64,000 nt of DNA from positions 1-64,000 of the forward strand of contig BSBM01001383.1 of assembly GCA_027924585.1 (NCBI GenBank), in the 5' to 3' direction. Shown here piece after piece: positions 21,022 to 33,268 of the stretch; within the stretch, counting starts at the first letter, position 1, and each line of letters begins with the position of its first letter. The notes under the pieces were generated by a model. That model was not told where the DNA came from. It saw only the letters and a list, made by a program, of their open reading frames with translations, and did no database searches. A program made the position numbers and the translations under genes. The stretch is from Larix kaempferi (taxonomy: Eukaryota > Streptophyta > Pinopsida > Pinales > Pinaceae).

Positions 21022-22137
21022 ATGCCGATCTGTCACGAACCTGGCAGTAACGAAGACCTTCTTCGCATCCCCGAGTTGAAGGAATGCCATGAGGTATTCC
21101 TTCGAGCTGGATGGGGTTTGTTTCTCCACCTTCTCTAAGGCCACAACCACAAAATTTCACTGCTATTCGCTAAGGGATTTGATGGCAAGACGACCAAAGT
21201 TGGCCATCTTACTTTCTCTGTGACAGAAGAATCTATCGCATTAGCCACGAAGCTCCCTAGGGAGGGTGCCCATTGGCACAAACATCTTTTCTTTCCACGG
21301 AAGGCTCACGAATTTGCTTTAAAGGCCGAATATCAACATGTTGCTAGAACAAAAGGATTCCACCGGGAATGGATCAAGCCGGAATACCTAGACCCTTTAA
21401 CTGTCATCATCCATCTGATCACTTGTGAGGGTAAGTTTACTGTTTTTAAAGTCCGCCATTTTAGATTGCTAGCACATTTTGTTAACAATCAGACCCTCAA
21501 TTTCCCATTTTATTTCTTGAAAAGTTTAGAGAAGATGTCAAGCCAGGTTAGAAAGAATACTATTAATCCCTCTAGCAGCTTGTACCATCATTGTCTCATT
21601 AAAATCTTGATCATTCACCAGCTGGAAGAGAGAGGGAAAACCTGGGATCGTTTTGTCTTTGAGATACTAAACCCTCCTTTGATTGAGAATCCTATTGCCA
21701 AATCTTCTGCTTCTCGAAAACACCAACGGTTCCAAGCCAGTATTAGTGAGCCTACCCAAGCCTATATGCAAACAGAACAAGACACCAAGTGTGTGCAGTT
21801 TGATGAGAATCCCTCAGGAGATGTACACCTTGTCCATCCTTCACCTTCTCCTGAGCTTACCCTTGGTGACCCTACTTCAGAACCTCCACTCTTTTTAGTA
21901 CCCACTAAATCCGTGAGAACAAATCATGACCAGTCAGTCGAACAGTCTGTCATTCAGACTGTCGTTCAGCCATCACATCCAGACAACCAGTCAGATGACC
22001 TTACCCTTGAAACACCTCTCCTCACATTGGCCAATGTATCTGCTCGATTGTGTGAAGCCCCTGCTGCTGAAAGTCCTCCTGCACACAACGAATATAGAGT
22101 TCTTGAAGAACATCCTGTTGAGATTGAAACATTTTAA
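21022..22137 (+). pseudogene. Post-pol accessory ORF of element D (plant-mobile-domain-like segment)
   Basis: One frame is open from 20914, with a plausible start ATG at 21022 (MPICHEPGSNEDLL), a single TAA at 21136, then open to 22137. It contains KGFDGKTTKVGHLTFSVTEE followed by SIALATKLPREG, a pattern resembling plant-mobile-domain-like proteins (hydrophobic strand, T-x-E-x-[IV], [TL]-x-LP-x-x-G). T2 has a matching pattern at 45640-45740. A Ser/Pro/Thr/Glu-rich region follows (…SPSPELTLGDPTSEPP…). Post-pol sense ORFs are known in some plant gypsy elements; function here is unknown. It has one stop and a frameshift to the coiled-coil part, so it is probably dead. Confidence 0.6.
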
Positions 22138-22500
22138 AGAAAGTTGAGTCCTCAAAAGGACCTGGAACATCGCATAGAACAACCCATTCTGAATCAACAG
22201 GAAGTAGATAAGTTGACCCAAGTAATAGCATGGTTGACAGACCAGAATCAAAGTTGTGGAAACAATCTCTGAGCTCCAGGAAGAAAACAAGGTACTGCGC
22301 ACACAAGTAAGAAGCATTGAATGTTTGGTCAACGCCAGAACAACGTCCCATACTACTCTCCAGATGAAGTATGACTCCTTGAAGGACCAGTTTAGGAAGC
22401 TCCAGAAGCTTAAAGTTAAAACCACTTCCCCTTCCAAGTCGAAGGAAATTGCTACCGCAACTCAGCCTTCTTCCTGGATTTCTCTATTTTGCTTAGTGGG
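22138..22500 (+). pseudogene. Coiled-coil end of the element D accessory ORF
   Basis: In the frame beginning near 22256 the translation is ETISELQEENKVLRTQVRS…YDSLKDQFRKLQKLKVK, a clear heptad-type coiled coil, followed by a basic Ser/Lys tail. It is one frame off the preceding ORF, so an indel separates them. The arrangement (PMD-like part, low complexity, coiled coil) parallels T2 and F. Confidence 0.55.
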
Positions 22501-22508
22501 ACCTGGCA

Positions 22509-22527
22509 TATCTCCAGTTTGGGGGAA
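22509..22527 (+). other. Polypurine tract of element D
   Basis: CCAGTTTGGGGGAA directly precedes TGTTGGTGTCC, a TG-type LTR start. It is the only PPT candidate in D followed immediately by an LTR-like terminus. Confidence 0.65.
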
Positions 22528-25387
22528 TGTTGGTGTCCATTTTGACACTATTTTTTATCATCAAATATACTCTGAGTGGTGTTAATTGCACTATTTTTGT
22601 ATAATAAATTACTCTTCTTGCCTTTCAGACTGTCAAACAGAATCAGGTAAGCATTTATTTGAACATTATACGAATCGAGAATAATTATCAACATTTTTTA
22701 TGATTTATTAAACAATAATCTCATATTTCCAAACATGCTTGGCAGTTAGTTTTTGATCTACAGGCTGTGGTCTTCAAACGAACCTTCATTCGGACTCGCT
22801 TTCACGCCAAATACGCCAGCAGCGTTCAACCCGTCGTTCAGCCCTGCGTTCAGTCTGTGGAATCATCGGTTGGCATATTCCTGGACATTAAAGACAGAAA
22901 CAAACACATGGGTTCGGTTAGCTACGTGGTGGTTATGGTTGATGAGCCATCACAACACACGATGGTGGTTATGGTGGTTATGGTTGATGAGCCATCACAA
23001 CACACGATGGTGGTTATGGTTATGGTTATGGTCGACAACACACGATCTCCCCACGTCAACACTCCAGCATTTTGACTTTCTTGTTCGTCCAACCGGGTAT
23101 CACGCCCGCCTGCTCACATCAATGTTCTAGAGGATCCTTGTCAGCCCACGCTTAGTCTGCCAACACATTTCTCTGCCTAGGTCGACGCTCCAGCAGCTCT
23201 CTCCTCCATCCGTTCAGCTCGCCAGCATACGTTCTTCCCACGACTAAAGGAAGCAAACACGCAGCTGTTCGCGTCAGGTAGGATTGACACCGTGGAACCT
23301 GGTAGATGCCCCAACACTGTCATAAGTCATTAGGCATCCATTTTACAGTCTTAAAGACCTCTATTTTTAGAGAGGTCGACTATGTTGACCTTCTCTCCCA
23401 TTGTAACATTATAAATAGCTGCCTCGTATGGAAAAACAGGATGATAATATAACATATAGAATATACAGAAGATAGCAGTAGTTTCTGCATAAAAATTGTG
23501 TAATTTCTTAGTTAATGGAAGCTCCTGAGTTTTATTGTTGATGCTCTGCTGTTGGTGACTAATTTGATTTACTTTCCATCTCTGATTGCTAGGAAGGGCC
23601 CCTCATCAACCAGAGGTTTTGTTTATGTTTTTCTGTATTTTCTTTTCTGCAAATATCTAGTTTGTTTCCCAGTAAATGTAATTAATTATTTTTTCTGTAC
23701 ATGTCATTTCCTTCTTTTCCTGTAATCTGTACTTTGCTGCTAACTTAATTTGTGTTTCCAGAATTGATAATGGTTGACCAAACATAGTGTTTACAGTTTG
23801 TTTCCAGTTTTCCGCAATTAGATAGAACTTAGTTAGTTTCTATTTCAAGTTTAGTTAGAGTTAGAGTTAGTTCTGTTAGTTCTTTTTCTGTACCTGTAGG
23901 TTAAGTTTTATTCATAGCTTAGTTTTGTTTAACTATGTTATAGAAGTAGTTTCTCTCTTAAAAAATGATTAGAATAGATTGCTTCCTACTATCTTAGCTT
24001 CTCAATAGTCTTCTCATTGACTTCTTTGCACTGTAGGTTCATCTGCATTCGCCAGCTGACGTTAAGATCATCAAAACTGTCTCTTTTTTTAGTTTAATTC
24101 ATTTTCTTCCATCCGGACTGTCATTCGGACAGTCATCCGGATCGTCATTCGGACTTTCATTCTTTCTGCACTTTTTTTATGCTTATTTTGAATTCGGTTT
24201 CTTAGGTTTCTTAACTGTAATATTTCTTGCTTCTAATTAGCATTCTTAACCATAATTAGGACCCTTCTTTACTTTCCATAAAGTTTTAATTAAAGTCTTT
24301 CTTAATTTTGGTTTAACCGTCTTTTAAATTATGTCTTTCGTATTTGATTTACTAATATGTTACTACTTTATAATTTATTAGTTTTATTCTTAGTGTAGTT
24401 TATTACATGTTATTAAGATTTAGTCTAGATTAGAGTTAATAATTTCATTCTCCAAGTATTTTAAGTTTGGATAGTTTCTTCATCAAACGTAGGATCAGTG
24501 TCTCATTCACACAGATAATTGAGATGTTCATGAAATAGAATTTGGTTCAGAACTAAATATCTTTATCAAGTTTTCTACTTGCTTCCAAATCTAGTTCAGA
24601 AGTCAATATCTTTATTAAGTTTTCTACTTGCTTCTAGATTTCATTAGTTTCATGTTATTTTGCTTATGGATAGAAGATAGGTCATAATGTTTAAAGTTAA
24701 CTGTAATTGGTATCTTTTTAGTTTACATCTCTTTGTCGAAATTAGATTAGACTTACTTCCATTTTTGTTTTGCTATTACATTTGAAAGTCATTACGATAC
24801 ATTCACCCCAGTTCCCATTACATTTGACATACAACATCAAGGAGAATGGAATTATATGCTTTAGTGTAGTCTTGAATAGTTGTTGAATTCATTAATTAGT
24901 TTGTAGTTTGTCATTTTGTTTTGAATTAATATAGTTTTCTGTTTATGTAATTCATCATCAGATTGAGTCGTTTCATAGATAGGTTTCTAAATTCATTTAC
25001 AATTGTTTCTAATTCCTAGAGTAGAATTTGAAGAATTGATTAAGTAGTTTCCATCTTTATAAAAGGTAATTTGTTTTTTGATTAGTTTTCATCTCGTCCA
25101 TTATTTAGTCATAGAGTAGAGTAGTATGACTTGATACTATTCCGATCTGATTAGTCTAGCTAGATTCAATAGTTTATTTGTTATCTTTCTGAAGTTTGAC
25201 TCGGTTTTTCATTTTGAAAGATCTTTCGATCTTTCCTTTATTTAATATTTCTAAATTCTGACAAGCCAAAATCTTAGGTGCCATTCTACCTCAACATATA
25301 CTTTCCCACAACTCTAAGAATACCAACCTTGGTTGATAATTAAATATTAGGTGTTTTCTTTGAGACATCTCACACACCGCTATTATG
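22528..25387 (+). repeat. 3' LTR of element D (right end not defined)
   Basis: The LTR starts TGTTGGTGTCCATTTTG. A TATA box (CATTATAAATAGCTGCC, about 23405-23421) is followed by AT-rich R/U5-like sequence. Inside are a 57-bp direct repeat (two copies, 22928-23035, with GATGAGCCATCACAACACAC) and a short GGACTGTCATTCGGACAGTC palindrome near 24116. Without the partner LTR the end cannot be fixed; it lies somewhere between about 23600 and 25387. No ORF in the span is credible. Confidence 0.5.
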
Positions 25388-25979
25388 TATCCCACTTGTT
25401 CTGATTTAAAATTTAAAATGAAAACTTAAAAGAGGTGCCACTTAGTCCATTTATAGTTGGATCTAAGGGCTTACAATTGTATAGAAAAATTTACAAGTGG
25501 ATGGGGGTCCACAGGGAGTATTTTTTGCATTTTTTGATGAGTTTTGGTCACAAATCCACCCACTTTCGTCACAGACCTGATAAAAACCAGCGAGCTAAAA
25601 TGATGCAAATTAGTGGTTAAAACATGCAAAACTACAAAAAAATACAAGATCTTACGCTTACAAGAATATTGGAAAATATTAAGCACTTTCAAGCATAAGA
25701 GACTAGATCTATATCAACGATTTAACTTTGAAATGAAGCTCTCTAGATCTATGAGAAGCAAGAGATTTTAAAAATGAACTTTGAATCTATTCTACTTGCT
25801 TCAAGAAAAACATAAAAGAAATATGATTTTGTTTATGTGAGAGGATGGAACAACCACAAACTATTTAGCTTTGGAAGGGAGGAGGAAGATTGATGCTTGC
25901 AAAACCAATATGTTAACCAAAAATAGAAGCAACCAGCCACCAAGCTTGGAAGAAGAGTGAATACTAGATCAACCTCCAA
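25388..25979. repeat. R1 repeat, left copy
   Basis: It starts CCCACTTGTTC and matches 30147-30740 at roughly nine positions in ten (by eye), in the same orientation. The two copies flank a minus-strand gag relic and could be truncated LTRs of element E. The left copy is cut at its left side by the D/E junction; the sequence after 25979 continues without a partner because the right copy is truncated at about 30740. Confidence 0.75.
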
Positions 25980-27697
25980 AGCTTAGCATCCAATCCCGCA
26001 CAACTTCAAAATAACTCATACACCAAATTGATTAAATCTAGTATATCAACAAAAAGAGATTAGAAGGACAATAGTATAGCCGAATACATGTGCTGCTCCT
26101 AGATCTCTAAACAATTAAATATACATAAGCAAGTAAAAAACTATGAATGCTTACTCTATTAGACTCAAAGAGCCTTGCCAAGCTAGATCAATCCATAATA
26201 GCGATATGAAAGCAAAAATGAAATTGTACAAATATACCTCAACTATGTGCATGCATCAACATGGAACAAGAGCAACCAATCTTGACCTCCAAAGTCTTCA
26301 AAATATTATTTAACAAATAGCCAAAATCTAGACAGTACATGAGCATAGGTTCAGTGCTCCATCATGAAGAAATGAGCATGAGATACCTTGCTTATATAGA
26401 AAAATGAGAGAGGGGGAGGTGCACTTCCCAAGATAGATCCTCTTTGACACTTGGAGAAATGGATTGATACACTTGGAAAAGGCTTGTTGACACATGTGAG
26501 AGGTTTGGGGAGGTGAATGACACCTTTCTCCAACCATTTGACACTTTTCAACCTCCACTTGACACCTCTCCAACCACAAATCCCCTCCCCTTTGGTGGAT
26601 CTCCAATATTGAAACAAATCATCATTTATTTGCTCAATATTCTCCCTGAATTGATTGCCAATCAAAGGAGATTTGATTCCAACACATTTCCTTGATCCGT
26701 GGGATTGGGATTTTGCCTTTATTATGTCTTTTTGGCAAAATAAATTGGTCTTTTTGGCCTTTTCGAGTAAATATTAATTTTGGAGATAAATACTCACTCA
26801 AAACTTAGGAAAAATGAGTTTAGGGGTTTTGTGGGTGCTCTGGGTTAGAAAACGAGCACCCCCATGCCAAAATTCACCTGCTAACCACATTTTTATCACT
26901 TTTTTTTATTTTTTAATTAAAATATTAAAAAATCCCGTTAAATGGGAACAATTATTTTTCTCCGAATGACTTAAAAACCCTAGGGGACCTAGTGCATGCC
27001 CATATGACTCATTATTGATGGCTATCATGTTTAAAATACATAGACACATAGGATTTAATAACCTCCCTAAGCTCGACCACCATGGAAAATACTCCAGCTT
27101 TGGAGGTATAAGTGAAAAACTCAAGAATTATACGCCACTAAAGCACAATGCATAATCCTAAGGAAAAAACACTCTAGAGTATCCCCTTGATAGTAAAACC
27201 TAAGGTAGGCCAAACCGTTTACAAAAGTATCATGCTTAGACCAACTTATTACAATTCCCCCATGGGGGTCTGGACATGCAAATTTTACAAAGGACCAAAA
27301 ATTTGGCTTGATAAATCCCTAACACTGCTGATGAACAATTAGATTGTTCAAGTCTTCGACGGTTCACTCGGAATCCACTAAGTGCAATTTTAGTGGATAA
27401 CATCTGGCTCCAACTGCGGGACGTGTGCTCGATCAACCTTCAGGAAAGGAGAGGTTGCAAGACACCATAATCTTTGGTTTATAAATCTTGTAAAAACATC
27501 TCAACTTGACAAGAAAAACCTTTAGCAGCACAAGTTTTATGAAGAAACCAATGAATCACAAATTGCATTTATTCATAAAAACTAAAACTAACCAAGGAAA
27601 AAAGTTATTATTCCTAAGTACTAGAAATAAATGCGTAAAGTAAATGATCTCTTTGAGGAGCTTATTTTCCTACTCTAAGCATGACATAAAGAAAATG
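25980..27697. other. Unassigned AT-rich stretch
   Basis: No credible ORF, RNA gene or terminus. A short tract at 27095-27128 (GGAGGTATAAGTGAAAAACT…) closely matches 34132-34161 beside element G, which indicates an older shared repeat. Direct near-repeats TTGACACCT/TTGACACTT occur around 26460-26575. Confidence 0.5.
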
Positions 27698-28012
27698 CTA
27701 AGTGTAATCAGAAATACAATGTAACCATCTTAACATTTCATCAATATAACAGATTTTTGCCTTGTCTTCGGTTACCAGCCAAAGCAAGGATACGTTTATT
27801 AGAAAGTGCAAAACTGCATGGATATTCTGGATGGGAGGGATGGATGAGAAATCATAGGTATGTGATAGATCTTTGAAGTGCTTCCTCAAATGGTAAATCT
27901 TCCTGCAGGCTTCTTCTATCCATGACTGGATAGGGCTCATAAAAAATCCTGAATGATAAGGCAGACCAACTACCTCATCATATTGATCTGAAAGGATTTT
28001 CTGGTAATAAAT

Positions 28013-29147
28013 TTATGTGAAAGTATAAACCACAAGCTGCTCCAAATCATAAGGAACCTCTATATACAGAGACAATGGCTGAGACTGCTCTTCAAATAGA
28101 TGTATCAGATCCAACTCTTTACTGCATTGATTCTTCAGGTCTTCCTTGCTGATGCATGGCTTATACTGATCATGTAAAAAGATTTCATGTTCCTTTTCCA
28201 TGCAAAGATATCCCAAGGTCTTAATGTCCATTCTTTTTGTGAAAATCTCATAAATGGGTTTATCAATAAAACCACCAAGAGATTCCGGCTCAATCTTCCT
28301 TTCCTCAAATATGTCATATATGGGATTTTCAATTATGCTCTCAAAAGATTTAAGCGCATCATTCTCTTCTCCAGACATGGCATAGATGGGGTTCTCCATA
28401 AATGTCCAGTTGTCATCATCAACATTCATGTCAGTCATGAGGGACTCTTCATCGCTTATATCATGATCCAGGTTATATATGTCCTCTTCATGCTCATAAT
28501 CTTCCTTTTGAAGTAAAAAGGTCATAAGGAAGGAAACCTTCCAAACTATCATCATTATATACATTGCAAACTTCTTCATGATTTTCAATATGGGATTCTG
28601 CAATGGTTTCTTCTAGAGGTGGATTAGGAGTACAAATGTGCTCATCATCACTGAAATAAACTTGAGAAAACTCCCAATATTTCTCGTTCTCTACTATGAT
28701 GGCGCAAGGAGCGTTAGGGTCATCCTCATGATATTCTATCCAAGGTAGGAAGATGGGAAAGAACTTCTCAAGGATACTGTCCAAAGCTTTCATACCAAAT
28801 CCTTTATTATGCCACTGCCTCAAAAATATTCTAAGGAAGCTCAGAAGAGAGGTAATACATTTATCTAGGAGACCATTATACCACCAATAACAAGAATTTG
28901 TTTGCAAAGTGTTGACGAACATTTCCATCATGTTATCTTCATATAAAACTTTGAAGGCAGCTAGTACCTTAAGAAAGGATATGACATGCTGGGTCTCTGA
29001 ATCACCATTTCCCAAAGAGATTGGAAAATGATCAGATATGTCTCTACGAGTATGATAATTAGGGAAACCTGGGATGTTTGAGGAGTCAATAGGAGGATAT
29101 TCGTTTGAAAATTCATCACCAAACTCTTCATCATCCATACTCAGCAA
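28013..29147 (-). pseudogene. gag: Gag relic of minus-strand gypsy element E
   Basis: The first part (29147-28494) starts MLSMDDEEFGDEFSNEYPP and contains a retrotransposon-gag-like stretch (HVISFLKVLAAFKVLYEDNM, MMEMFVNTLQ, CYWWYNGLL). After a frameshift the second part (28603-28013) is acidic and carries three copies of [EN/DK]PIY spaced exactly 22 residues apart (ENPIYAMSGEE, ENPIYDIFEER, DKPIYEIFTKR). Repeated PIY motifs downstream of a gag core are something I recall from some plant gypsy elements (weak). No protease or RT follows. It is not functional, being shifted between the halves. Confidence 0.65.
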
Positions 29148-30146
29148 TCAAAAGCATACATTTGAAATGACCATGGAAAGTATCTGCTACTACATCAAGA
29201 GGTTTGTTTAAATAATGAGCTTTAAATATTTTGTGTGTTGCATGGGATCATCTACACACAAGTCCCAACAAATTATGAGAAACAAGGGTTTTATCCCTTC
29301 ATCAGACTCGCCATGTGAGAATAAAAATATACATTTTAAAACAGTCACAAAAAATTCTATTTTTTACTTTGAAATTTTTTATAAAAAAGAAAAAAAGGTT
29401 AGTGGAGTCGCGAGATGAAAAATTAAAGATTAGATCTAAAGATTCATCAAACAAAAAGCGTAAAAATCAAAAGTCGTACCCAGGGATAGAAAGATTTATC
29501 CCCGGGAGCAGTGACAAAATGTTTTTCCGTCGGATTGCGCACTTGGTTAATGCTGCAGAAATCTATGCTGCTACTCAGTGCGCCCTTGGGGGTAAGTCTC
29601 AAGTCAAGGCTGTCACCTGATCTTGACTCCTCCATTTAGGCCAACTCCTAATCGAAGCCAAGGGGGGTAGTCCCATGGAAATTTGATAAGGCTAATTAGA
29701 ATGTTTTGGTGAATTAATTATGAGTGTTTTTAAGGAGTTTGGGAGGTTATGATTAAAAAATGTAGTTTCCAAGATTGATTTGCAAAATAGTTTAGAAGAA
29801 ATCTTTCACTAGCAAAATAGAAAGATTGCTGATATAAATAGGACAACAAATATGATATTAAGAAAAAATGAACAGTTGTTGTGGACCAGTGCCTTGTGGA
29901 GTCGATATTCAAGATAAAACAGTGCCGCTGAAAGGGAAATGTTTTGCAATTATCTCTTGGTTACTTTTAAATTATTAATGATTCAAAATTATTTAGGGAA
30001 AAAGGGGAGCTCTTGAGATACCGTGAGGTAGAGGGAGAAATGTCTGAAAATTGAAAGATGGTGGCTCCTCACGAAGATGTGTGGGTGATGTGAAATATTG
30101 ACACAATGCAAATTCCCCGAGGGGGGATGGGGTGTGGGCGATGTGT
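29148..30146. other. Leader/LTR-like region of element E
   Basis: There are no credible genes. On the minus strand, CGCGACTCCACT at about 29403-29414 resembles a degenerate form of the PBS core CGACTCCGCT of the other elements and lies upstream of the gag relic, as expected for a minus-strand element. No TG…CA terminus could be fixed. Confidence 0.35.
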
Positions 30147-30740
30147 AGCCCACTTGTTCGCATTTAAAATTTGCAATGAAAACTTAGAAGAAGTGCCACT
30201 TATCCATTTATAGTTGTATCTAAGGGCTTACAAACGTATAGAAAAATTTACAAGTGGATGGCAGTCCACGCAAAGTATTTTTTGCACTTTTTGATGAGTT
30301 TTGGTCACGAATCCACCCACTTTCGTCATGGACCTGCTAAAAAGAAGCGAGCTAAAATGATGCAAATTAGTGGTTAGAACATACAAAAATACATAAAAAT
30401 ACAAGATCTTATGCTTACAAAAATATTGGAAAATATTAAGCACTTTCAAGCATAAGAGACTAGATCTAGATCAACGATTTAACTTTGAAATAAAGCTCTC
30501 TAGATCTATGAGAAGCAAGAGATTTTAAAAATGAAATTTGAATCTATTCTACTTGCTTCAAGAAAAACATAAAGAAAGATGATTTTTTTTATGTGAGAGG
30601 AAGGAACAACCACAAACTATTTAGCTTTGGAAGAGAGGAGGAAGATTGATGCCTGCAAAACCAATATGTTAAACCAAAAATAGAAGCAACCGACCACCAA
30701 GCTTAGAAGAAGAGTCAAGACTAGGTCAACCTCCAAGACT
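30147..30740. repeat. R1 repeat, right copy
   Basis: This copy matches 25388-25979, starting at CCCACTTGTTC and ending after GGTCAACCTCCAA, where it runs into the F pseudogene at about 30740. The abrupt ends on different sides of the two copies suggest each was truncated by a separate event. Confidence 0.75.
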
Positions 30741-30744
30741 ATAT

Positions 30745-33268
30745 CAGGATTTGGGGCAACGATACTGACCATTTGTTACCTAGAGTTGTACCAGACAGGT
30801 TGGTGCTAGAGGAAATATCCTTCGAGACAGTCATTGATGGTGTGTTTTTTAAACTGACTTGAGCCAAAAGAAGAGGGTGGCCTAAGTTCCCACTCAATAT
30901 TGGACCTCTAGTAATCCAGAATTCAACTCATACCGCATTGCTTGGAAAGAATATTACCACCCTGAAGCTTGGGAAAGCTCCCAAAAGGATGCATGATCCT
31001 AAATCATTTTTGGAAAACCATTTTGCATAAGAACACATGAAAAGTACCTATGCTCATCAAACTACACCAGACGACTCAATGTACCAAGGTGCTAACTCAT
31101 TTCCTGAAGTGATGAACATAACTTCTTCCCTGGAGGAGAAGAATTTCATCTTCTAGTATCAACAAGAACTCAAGACCAAGGTCTTGCAGTACCGGAAATT
31201 AGAGCTGTCACTTGAGAAAAAATCTTAGAAATATTTAGTATAAGCGCCCCTTTGATGCTGACCTATGAGACTGATGATAAGGGTGAGGCTCTTGTTGAGG
31301 AAACACCACAACCCAAACCTTTAGCCACTCTCAATGCCCTGATTCAATCAGCTGGCGAGATTAAAAAGAAACTGGCAGTGATGAGCTCAGTAATGGAAAC
31401 TCAGGCTGTTGCTGCAACCACTCCAGCTAAAAGGAAAAAGGTTGAAGGTTCTATACCAAAGGTGACTATGCTTCATATTGAAGATAGTGATGTGGAAGAT
31501 GAAGTCCTTCCTTCCAAATTTTCATGCCCAATTACTATTCCTATCACCCTGCTAGATTTTATTTCAGTCACCCAGATCTCTTCTGATCCTTTGGAGAGCA
31601 TAGTGATTGATGACCCTCTCCCTGACATTCACTTCCCAGATGTCACCATTGCTACAGCAGCAATACCTTCCACACCATCATACATTTCAACCGTTTCATC
31701 CTCTATCCCACCATCTGGTGTCACAACTCCAACATCCACATCAACTGAGTCTCTTGTCATCCCTATTGTAACTTCTCAAGAGTCCGTTGTGGCTCCAACT
31801 TCTGTCCTATCTACACAGGTTTCTGAAATCCAAGTGTCAACTGTATCTTTAGAAACACCTGTGATCCCAATTTCTGCCTCACTACCAGAGATCATTACCT
31901 TATCTTTTGTTTCCACCTCTTTACCATCAGCCTCCAATGTCATGACTCCTTCCATTTCCACCACCCAAATCACCATTCCTATTCCAACTTCTGTTGTATC
32001 CCAAACTGCACCTATGGTCACAACATCTGATGTGTCCACATCCACAATGGAAATAGTGGCAGATTTTGGAGAAGATGCAGTGGTTTCCTTAGGGGAATAT
32101 TTCTACAACAAGTCAGAGAAAGTAGTGGTAAAAAAGGGTACTAAGAGACATAAGGAAGGGACTGTTGTGTAGGGCCCTGTCCCTAACCAAGTTATCTAGA
32201 GAAAAAAATCTAATGATGTTCAGCAGGAAGCACTTGAAACTGCTGCAACAATGGGAGCCTTTGCAGGGGCAAATTATGACTCTATCACTTCACTAAACAA
32301 GGAAATTGAGGTGAAGCAACAGGAGTTGCAGAAGCTCAAGTAGGAGCAGACTTAAATCAATGAAAAACATCAATCCCAACTGCAAGAGTTGAAAATTGAA
32401 CATGACAATCAATTGAAAGACCTGCAGGCACATAATGCAACTCTTCAATAGCAGCTCCAGGAGGCATAATTGCTAAATGTAGGTTATGTTGAAAATATTA
32501 CAATGCTTGAGCAACAATTGAAAGATTCAATGGCCATAGAAACTACCCCTTCTTTCTTAAGATTTTCCAAGGAAGAATTTAAGGATCTTTCCTTAAAGGT
32601 AAATGAAGATAATAAGAACCTATTGGTTGAGCTATTTGAATGTCTGAATAAGATTTGGGACACATACAATGCCTTTGAATGCTAGTCTGATGTCCTCTTT
32701 GAACATAATGAGAGAAGAGAAGAAGCAACCAGAGTTGTTGAAGATGTAATAGACTGGCAGAAGTATATCAAAAGATAAACCTGAAGATATACCGGTTCTA
32801 GACAACATTAAATTTAAAAGGATCAAAATCTCTTTGGAGTCATGGGAACATGCATGCAAGATAGTTAAGGCAGCAATTCAAGAAGCGTAGGATGTCTACA
32901 ACAAAAGGTGGTTTGCAACTTATAATTTATTGACCATCTTGGAGTTCCCAACCTTGGAACTAATTGAAAAATATTCTCCACCCAGGATTATGATCCAACA
33001 AGTTGAAGAGAAATGTTTAAAATCCAAAGAGCAAATAGAATAGTTGGACCACATTCACATTTCTGAGATCAAAGAGTTAATTGAGTTACCCCTCAGTTTA
33101 GGAATGAAGATCATTTTTTTCTTGCGTGAATGGGAGAAGATGAAGAAAAGAGAACTTGAGTCTTTTTCTTGTAAGACGCAGTTATCACTTGAGCTCGCCA
33201 AGTATCAGGATATTGAAGATTTGTTAGATGTATCTGCCAAGTGGAGAACTGCTCTTGGTAGGTCTTAG
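30745..33268 (+). pseudogene. Decayed post-pol-type accessory ORF (element F)
   Basis: Plus-strand open pieces follow each other for 2.5 kb with scattered stops. The start is truncated by R1. A first piece (…RLVLEEISFETVIDGVFF…LLGKNITTLKLGKAPK) is not recognised. The 306-codon stretch 31252-32172 has a basic patch TPAKRKKVEG (a possible nuclear localisation signal), a long Ser/Thr/Pro/Val-rich region and a second patch KKGTKRHKE. Next is a coiled coil (EIEVKQQELQKLK, LKIEHDNQLKDLQ), then a helical C-terminus (LIEKYSPPRIMIQQVEEK…ELAKYQDIEDLLDVSAKW) ending at 33268. The order basic patch, low complexity, coiled coil parallels the post-pol ORF of T2. Function is unknown. Confidence 0.5.

Larger units (their letters stand above)
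18269..25387 (+). mobile_element. Gypsy element D, 3' part only
   Basis: On the plus strand: integrase C-terminus (18269-18528), a 2.5-kb noncoding stretch, an accessory ORF (21022-22520), a PPT at 22509-22527 and an LTR from 22528. Everything upstream of the integrase C-terminus was separated by insertion of element B; its continuation would lie left of B and is not in the window. The right boundary is uncertain: homology to the next repeat starts at 25388, so the LTR ends at or before this point. Confidence 0.65.

Noticed and set aside
22925-23050. GTGGTTATGG repeats as a G-quadruplex or telomere-type array
   Set aside because: It is only two copies of a 57-bp direct repeat plus short TTATGG runs, without G3 tracts.
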